DNA of 64,000 nt, taken from NCBI GenBank assembly GCA_964613215.1, contig CAZTHK010000015.1:1-64000 (forward strand). Direction: 5' to 3'. Below, piece after piece: positions 58,490 through 64,000 of the stretch (position 1 is its first letter; each line of letters starts with the position of its first letter). The stretch is from CAZTHK01 sp964613215 (lineage in GTDB: Bacteria; Krumholzibacteriota; Krumholzibacteriia; Krumholzibacteriales; CAZTHK01). The notes beneath the pieces are model-generated. The model worked only from the letters and a program-made list of their open reading frames with translations, was not told where the DNA came from and searched no databases. Both the position numbers and the translations under genes were made by a program.

Positions 58490-60880
58490 ATGATGATATT
58501 CCGTACACTGTTTCTGTTCCTCTCGGTGCAGTTCTTTCTGTATAATATGGGGCTTCTGACCAGGCGGTTGAGCCTGTTTCTCTCCCTGGTCACCCTGCTT
58601 CTCTTCGTTATGCTCTCCCTCCCCGGTATCAAACGGGGATGGAGGAATATCTATCTGGTTCCTGCGTCCTCCCTTTTTGTAACCATAATCATAATCGCCT
58701 CCGGTATACATGAATTTATCTTCGTCTTCCCCCTGCTTCTATCCTCAATGATCCTTATTCCCCCGCGGGGTGATCACCGGCCCGGAGAGAGGAAAGCACT
58801 GCTGTTGGGGATGTTTATCTATTCGGTGATAGTTTTTACCATCCAGCATGTTCCTGCCGCATGGATGGCTGTCCAGAGGTGGGGGCTTGCTTTCTCAAAA
58901 TTTTCAGGATCCCTTATAGGCCAGCATTATCTATTCGGGAAGACCGCTTCGGGTGTTCCCGTATTCCTGATGTTTCTCTCTTTTCATGCCGGAGTTGCTG
59001 TGATCTCCAGGCAGAACGCGGGATGGTTTCTGACCGGGAGAGTTATCCTGATGCTGATATTACAGATCGGCATCCTGATTCTGATGACCCCCTTTGCAAT
59101 TCTGGTTCAATACAAATTGCCCCTTCTGGAGATGCTGCTGTTCAATCCCCAGGTATTTATTCTCCCTGCGTTCCTTCTTACTCTGATAGGGATTCCGTTG
59201 AATGAAGGATCGGTGGATCCGGCTGAAAAGACAGGCAGGCTTAAGTTTAAACCGGGTTTGAAAGCAGCTGTGGTAATGTCTGTTCTGGCTCTGTTCTGCG
59301 CTATGATGATTACCCTCCGTCCCGATCCGGGTAGAAGGGGAGGCAAGGTGGTTATCTACGACCGGGGCTATCTGAACTTCATGGTACCTGTTTACGGGAA
59401 ATACGGTCATAAGTCAGGGGGAATGTTCGGCTACCTTCCCAGACTGCTGAGTGCTTCCGGTTACCGGGCAGTAAGGGCCGATTCACTTTCCCCGGAGGTA
59501 CTGCAGGATGCGGATGGGTTAGTGGTGATAAATCTTCTGGAGTTTTTCAGTGAACAGGAGAAGAGAACCGTCCTGGATTTCGTTCGCCGGGGTGGTGGTC
59601 TCCTTGCCCTGGGGGATCATACCGGAGTGAAGGGGATAAGGGGGCCTTTCAACCATCTCCTCAGGCCTTACCGGATTGAATTTAATTTCGACTCGGCCAC
59701 CTTCATGACCGGGGGCTGGGGTGAGGAGGCGGTTGCCTTTCCCCATCCGGTAACCCATGGATTGTATGATCTCTCTGAATTGAATATCTGGGTGGGAGCA
59801 AGCCTGAGTATAGCCGGCTCAGCCTATCCGGTGGTGGTGGGCAGATACGGGTATTCGGACCTGGGGAATATGGCCGCTTTCGATCATGCCTATCTGGGCA
59901 ACCGGATCTATGACCCGGGGGAACAGATGGGGGATATCATCCTGATTGCCGCAAATGAATACGGCAGGGGCAAGGTTATGGTATTCGGCGATACCTCACC
60001 CTTTCAGAACAGTGCCATGGTTTCCAGTTACCGGCTGGTTAACCGGGTTTTCAGATGGTTGACCTCAGGAGGAAGCAGGAGGGTTGCCGGGACTTTTATC
60101 CTTACGGCGATAGCAATTATTCTGTCCGTATTAATCGTGTTATACCGGGATATTCTTCTGGCGGGGGTGATTTCGATATCCATTCTGGCCGGAACCATTA
60201 TTGGCTATGCGCCCCGCAGAATCGAAGAGGTGGTGAGTTATGATCATCCCACCGCTTATGTGGATGCCTCACATGCGGAGATGTTCGATAAACTTACCTG
60301 GTACGACAACTGTCTGGGTGGAATGTACTATAATCTGATGAGGGCCGGGTACTTTCCGCTGTTGGCGAGGGATTTCTCCCGGCAACAGCTGATGGAGAGT
60401 TCACTTGCACTGATAGTGGCTCCCATGCAGTCATTCAGCGTTAAGGAGAGGGAGATATTCGATACATACATGAGGAAGGGTGGCTGGGTGCTCTACAGCT
60501 GTGGTTTCGAAGAGAGGGGTGGATCGGAGAAGTTTCTGGAAGAATACGGATTGAAACTGTTGAACTGCCCCCTTACTGCATATCCGGACAGTGTGATGGG
60601 TGAGAGAATAAATGTAACGGAAGGATGGGGAATAGAAACCGGTGAAGATGCGGAGATAATAGCCGGGAAGTTCGGTTATCCTTACATAGTAAAGAAGAGG
60701 GTGGGGAATGGCGGGCTGATACTGGTATCAGATACCCACTTCTTCAAATGCAGGAATCTGGAAGGTATTGATAATTACTTCCCCGGGAATATCAATTTCA
60801 TCAGGAAACTGCTGGGCTCGATAACCGGCCCCGGCCGGGGTTCACGCTTTGATAAGGGGAAGGCGGGAGATAGAAGTTGA
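58490..60880 (+). CDS. Large membrane protein with two GATase-like domains (first of a pair)
   Basis: The 796-residue protein has an N-terminal region of about eight membrane helices (1-280) and a soluble domain (about 285-515) of the class I glutamine amidotransferase-like or DUF4350 type: LLALGDHTGVKGI, GKVMVFGDTSPFQNS. A membrane pair (about 525-570) and a second, shorter soluble domain of similar fold (about 590-780; LIVAPMQSF, GGWVLYSCGFEERGG) follow. No amidotransferase catalytic Cys-His pair is evident. The layout repeats in the next gene, whose TTG start overlaps this stop (TTGA). The soluble parts probably lie outside the membrane or bind another protein. Not recognised as a named family. 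Confidence 0.75.
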   Translation: MMIFRTLFLFLSVQFFLYNMGLLTRRLSLFLSLVTLLLFVMLSLPGIKRGWRNIYLVPASSLFVTIIIIASGIHEFIFVFPLLLSSMILIPPRGDHRPGERKALLLGMFIYSVIVFTIQHVPAAWMAVQRWGLAFSKFSGSLIGQHYLFGKTASGVPVFLMFLSFHAGVAVISRQNAGWFLTGRVILMLILQIGILILMTPFAILVQYKLPLLEMLLFNPQVFILPAFLLTLIGIPLNEGSVDPAEKTGRLKFKPGLKAAVVMSVLALFCAMMITLRPDPGRRGGKVVIYDRGYLNFMVPVYGKYGHKSGGMFGYLPRLLSASGYRAVRADSLSPEVLQDADGLVVINLLEFFSEQEKRTVLDFVRRGGGLLALGDHTGVKGIRGPFNHLLRPYRIEFNFDSATFMTGGWGEEAVAFPHPVTHGLYDLSELNIWVGASLSIAGSAYPVVVGRYGYSDLGNMAAFDHAYLGNRIYDPGEQMGDIILIAANEYGRGKVMVFGDTSPFQNSAMVSSYRLVNRVFRWLTSGGSRRVAGTFILTAIAIILSVLIVLYRDILLAGVISISILAGTIIGYAPRRIEEVVSYDHPTAYVDASHAEMFDKLTWYDNCLGGMYYNLMRAGYFPLLARDFSRQQLMESSLALIVAPMQSFSVKEREIFDTYMRKGGWVLYSCGFEERGGSEKFLEEYGLKLLNCPLTAYPDSVMGERINVTEGWGIETGEDAEIIAGKFGYPYIVKKRVGNGGLILVSDTHFFKCRNLEGIDNYFPGNINFIRKLLGSITGPGRGSRFDKGKAGDRS

Positions 60881-63471
60881 GTTTTGTCAATTATCTGGGG
60901 TTATTGCTGGTATCCATTTCCTGGATATGGAGGCTGTATATTTACAGACCTCCCGGGCAGCTGTGGTTGTTCTTTCTTCTGGCAGGCCTGGTATTACTAT
61001 GCCCGGGGGTGAAAAACAGGGGCTTGTTTAACGGTTCGGAGGTTCCGGGCCGGAGAGAGGATCTGCCTGAGGAAGGTGAGCTGCCGGACCGGAAGAGCAG
61101 GTCTGCCGGAAAACCGCCCGGCTGGTACGCTGTCGTTCTAATACCGCTGATTTTGATATTCTTTGTATTTCCCGGTCAGTTTATCACGGGGCCGGTAATT
61201 CTGATGGTGGGACTGATTGCCGGTGTGCTGGTGGGTGAAGGAGGCAGAATGTTCAGGCCGGTAGAGGGAGCTGTCCTGGCCGGGACGGTTCTGACCATTC
61301 AAGCATTTCTTCTTCCGCTGCTGGCAGTTTTAACTGCTCACATTCATCAGATGCCCCTTGGGGCTTATCTGTTATATCCGGTAGTAAGCCTGTTCGAACC
61401 GGCTGCAGCGGTCAGCGGAGGAAAGATATTCGTCTCTTCGGCGGAGGAGATTTTCGGCTACACCGTTTCCCCGGAAAAATTGGGTTTTCTGCCTGTCACC
61501 CTTTATTTTGCTTCAGTTGTAATCTTCCGCTTCTTCAGGGGGGATGCCATAAGGACCCTGCCCAGGGTTCTGGCTGCTTTCCTGATCTACTCAGTGGTGC
61601 GGTTCATAGCAATTTTCTTTGCTTCGGTCTTGTCCAATAGCGCCAGGCTTTTCTGGGAGCCCTGGGTTTTCCTGATATCTCTTATTCCCCTGGCCCTTTT
61701 GATGGCCTGGGCCGTGCCGTTAGAGAACAGGCATGCAATAACGGAAAGTCCGAAAAAGGGGAGTGCGGTTAGTTACCCGGCGGTGGCACTGATTCTCACC
61801 GTTTCCTTCTTTTTATTAGCAGGCTCGGTGCTCTTCCACGATCCGGGCAGGATGAAGGAGGGAAGGGTGCTGTTCGATGAAAATTACAGTGACTGGGAAT
61901 GGACTACCTTGGAGTACGACCGGGACTGGTATGGGACCAAATCCGGTTATAATTACTACTGCCTGGCCGAATATATCGACCACTTCTATCATCTGGAGAG
62001 GGGAACCCGGCCCTTCACCCCTGATTATCTGTCCCGATATGATGTGGTAGTCTTGAAGACACCCACCCGAGACTTTGAGAGGGGGGCAATAGAGGCACTG
62101 GTGGATTATGTGGATGAGGGAGGGGGACTCTTCCTGATAGGGGATCACACCAATGTATTCGGAACCAGTGCCAGACTTAATACCCTGGCTACCCGGTTCG
62201 GGTTGCGCTTTGACTACAACTCAGTCTATCAGCTGGATTCGGGATCACTATCCTACTACCAGCCTCCACTCATCGGAGCTCATCCCTCCGTTCTGCATCT
62301 GAACGAATTTCTCTTTGCCACCTCCTGTACCATGCAGTCGCCCCTGCTGGCCGAGAATGTGATTATCTCCAATGCGGTTAAGGGAGTTTATCTGGATTAT
62401 TCCAGGAAGGGCTACTTTCCGGACAGGGATGTGAAGGAGTATGATTTCGGATTTCTCAACCTTATGTCGGGGGTAAAATACGGGAGGGGCAGGGTGCTGG
62501 GTTTTACCGACAGTACGGTATTTTCGAATTTCTTCATGTTCATTCCGGGGAAACCGGAGTTGTTCATCTCTTCTCTGGACTGGCTGAACCGGGCCAACCG
62601 GTGGAACAGTCTGAACATAATGTTCTTCCTTATGGGACTGGCCGGAGTTATCTGGGGAGGAATCAGATTGAGGAAATGTTATCGTTTCTCCTCCGCCGCT
62701 CTGGTTATGTTTTCCCTGTTGCTCGGTTCGGCAGTTTCAATACAACTGTTCGAATCGCTGAAAAGAGCCGCCTATCCATTCCCGGAGCTGAGGAAAGAGA
62801 TGAAATCGATAGCTTTCGACCGGGATCCCTCCACCTTCGAAATGCCCACCCGGAATCTGGTGCGGAGGAAGGAGGCCAGTCTGCACACCTTTTATGTGTG
62901 GACCCAGAGGATGGGGTTTGTACCCACCCTGTGCGATAACCTGGAGGAATCGCTGTCTTCAGCAGATATAGCGGTGGTGGCCAATCCCCGCCGCCGGCTT
63001 ACTGTTGACGAGATGGGGGCAGTGGTTGATTTCTGCAGTAAGGGCGGCAATCTTCTTCTGCTGATCGATCAGGGGAGCAGAATGGGGGGAGGGGATGACC
63101 TGCTGGGGATATTCAGAATGTCCCGGACCCGGATGAAACCCGATACCACCGAAATATGGAACCTCAGGGGGGAGAGAATTTGCCCCGCCTTCAATCCGGG
63201 CGGGTTACGGGGCGGGATACCGATGCTTACCGTCCCGGATGGAAATGTGGTAATGGCCTGCGAAAGGCTGGGTAAGGGGAGATTTTTCGCCTTCAATGAT
63301 TTTCTCCTCTTTTCCCAGGCATCCATGGGGCCTACCTCCAATATTCCTTCACTCCGGACCAGGAGGATATATCACCTGGAATTCCAGATACTGGAAATAC
63401 TTCGTGGCAAGAGGGAACCGAATGATATCCAGCCCTATCCGGAAGATTCAAACAGGGGCGGAGACGGATAA
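60877..63471 (+). CDS. Large membrane protein with two GATase-like domains (second of a pair)
   Basis: The 864-residue paralogue of the preceding protein has the same order: N-terminal membrane region (about 1-320, with a polar insert near 50-80) and a soluble domain (about 325-570) with LFLIGDHTNVFGTSARLNTL and GRVLGFTDSTVFSNFF. These match the GDHT and D[ST]..F.N segments of the first protein. Membrane helices (about 575-630) and a second soluble domain (about 640-840; NLLLLIDQGSRMGGG) follow. TTG start with GGGAGA upstream, overlapping the first gene. The two likely work as a complex. A role in cell-envelope biogenesis or transport is a guess. Confidence 0.75.
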   Translation: MSFVNYLGLLLVSISWIWRLYIYRPPGQLWLFFLLAGLVLLCPGVKNRGLFNGSEVPGRREDLPEEGELPDRKSRSAGKPPGWYAVVLIPLILIFFVFPGQFITGPVILMVGLIAGVLVGEGGRMFRPVEGAVLAGTVLTIQAFLLPLLAVLTAHIHQMPLGAYLLYPVVSLFEPAAAVSGGKIFVSSAEEIFGYTVSPEKLGFLPVTLYFASVVIFRFFRGDAIRTLPRVLAAFLIYSVVRFIAIFFASVLSNSARLFWEPWVFLISLIPLALLMAWAVPLENRHAITESPKKGSAVSYPAVALILTVSFFLLAGSVLFHDPGRMKEGRVLFDENYSDWEWTTLEYDRDWYGTKSGYNYYCLAEYIDHFYHLERGTRPFTPDYLSRYDVVVLKTPTRDFERGAIEALVDYVDEGGGLFLIGDHTNVFGTSARLNTLATRFGLRFDYNSVYQLDSGSLSYYQPPLIGAHPSVLHLNEFLFATSCTMQSPLLAENVIISNAVKGVYLDYSRKGYFPDRDVKEYDFGFLNLMSGVKYGRGRVLGFTDSTVFSNFFMFIPGKPELFISSLDWLNRANRWNSLNIMFFLMGLAGVIWGGIRLRKCYRFSSAALVMFSLLLGSAVSIQLFESLKRAAYPFPELRKEMKSIAFDRDPSTFEMPTRNLVRRKEASLHTFYVWTQRMGFVPTLCDNLEESLSSADIAVVANPRRRLTVDEMGAVVDFCSKGGNLLLLIDQGSRMGGGDDLLGIFRMSRTRMKPDTTEIWNLRGERICPAFNPGGLRGGIPMLTVPDGNVVMACERLGKGRFFAFNDFLLFSQASMGPTSNIPSLRTRRIYHLEFQILEILRGKREPNDIQPYPEDSNRGGDG

Positions 63472-63621
63472 CCTTTCATTCTTTCCGGTTGATTAATTTA
63501 GCCTTATCCACATCTATCCTCCCCCTGAATCAAACCGGGATATGAAGCAATTTCTCCATTCTGGTAAGTGTTTTTAGGGAAGGACAGAGTATGACTGTAT
63601 TGTTTCTGATGAAAGCCAGGC

Positions 63622-64000
63622 CTATGAGCGTTCCGGGCTTTTGCCCAGTACCTTTATAGCCAGTAACAGAATTATAACCCCGGCAACCAATGATATAAAG
63701 GGGGACAGGCCTGCTGCGGTGAGCAGGTAGCCGGCTATCAGGGAGGTAACGCCTACAGTGAGGGCGTAGGGAAGCTGGGTTCTCACGTGATCCACATGAT
63801 CTGCGGCTGAAGCCATGGATGACATAATGGTGGTATCGGAAATGGGAGAGCAGTGGTCTCCGAACACTGCGCCAGAGAGTATGGCTGCTATGGAGGGGTA
63901 AAGTATGCCCTCCATTCCTTCGCCGGTGATACCGGCGTTCCGGGCGGTTCCGAATACCAGGGGGATAACTATGGGTATCAGGATAGACATGGTACCCCAG
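63622..64000 (-). CDS. NhaC-type Na+/H+ antiporter, C-terminal part (runs off the window)
   Basis: The last 126 codons of the gene are visible; the frame stays open through the window edge (WGTMSILIPIVIPLVFG). The motif FGDHCSPISDTTIMSSMASA is diagnostic of the NhaC/YuiF family of sodium-proton or amino-acid-linked antiporters, followed by HVDHVRTQLPYAL and two membrane helices. The 3' end is at 63622. The 150-base gap before it (63472-63621) has nothing recognisable. Confidence 0.92.
   Translation of the reverse strand, partial: WGTMSILIPIVIPLVFGTARNAGITGEGMEGILYPSIAAILSGAVFGDHCSPISDTTIMSSMASAADHVDHVRTQLPYALTVGVTSLIAGYLLTAAGLSPFISLVAGVIILLLAIKVLGKSPERS

Noticed and set aside
1..64000. CRISPR arrays, rRNA genes, prophage or complete insertion sequences
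   Set aside because: No regularly spaced repeats, no rRNA sequence, no transposase, integrase or phage structural gene was seen.

Overview
This 64 kb window comes from a bacterial chromosome of moderate, roughly balanced GC content. TTG and GTG starts are common, several stop/start overlaps are of the TTGA or ATGA type, and all three tRNA genes encode their CCA end. The gene set points to an anaerobic, fermentative or syntrophic bacterium, probably with a Gram-negative type envelope. Evidence includes an electron-bifurcating NfnAB transhydrogenase, HypE/HypF hydrogenase maturation, a glutaconate-type CoA-transferase with an acyl-CoA dehydrogenase, an acetate-family transporter and sigma-54 type promoters. 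I cannot name the phylum. The most unusual housekeeping trait is an archaeal-type GatD/GatE tRNA-dependent amidotransferase pair in an otherwise bacterial gene set.

Layout. 1-800: a sigma-54 promoter with two paired upstream sites drives a 27-codon membrane peptide. 819-3856: acyl-CoA dehydrogenase and CoA-transferase operon (minus). 4330-10800: gatD, a divergent solute-binding protein, and a glnA-gatE operon. 11236-15463: sensor kinase and two response regulators. 15609-16401: acetate-family transporter behind a structured leader RNA. 16799-18172: nucleotidyltransferase and folE. 18326-18602: HNH endonuclease remnant. 18912-24381: lexA, a small protein, an ImuB/DinB-like polymerase and dnaE2 (SOS mutagenesis cassette). 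24560-26882: nfnAB. 27074-31660: Mth938-like, mgtC, hypF, hypE. 31630-38491: LuxR regulator, PHP phosphatase, guaB, QueG-like protein, hydrolase, unknown protein, nitrilase. 38761-46228: a sigma-54 controlled operon of eroded chemosensory proteins and HD-GYP regulators. 46615-53249: tRNA(CAU)-tilS-hpt-ftsH-folP-cdaA (minus). 53511-57189: ilvC-like, lipoprotein, gltX, tRNA-Gln and tRNA-Glu. 57441-58177: ArsR, a 29-residue peptide and an FmdB zinc ribbon. 58490-63471: two tandem large membrane proteins with GATase-like domains. The window ends inside an NhaC-type antiporter.

How parts connect. GluRS (gltX), tRNA-Gln, tRNA-Glu, GatD, GatE and glutamine synthetase are all here, which fits Gln-tRNA made indirectly from Glu-tRNA with glutamine as likely amide donor. 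The lexA cassette resembles imuB-dnaE2 systems, and its Y-family member has lost one metal-binding aspartate. The 38.8-46.2 kb operon keeps chemoreceptor-like and CheA-like folds without the usual catalytic residues and ends in an apparently intact REC-GAF-HD-GYP protein, so a c-di-GMP output is plausible. Function assignments rest on motif recognition by eye; no database search was possible.
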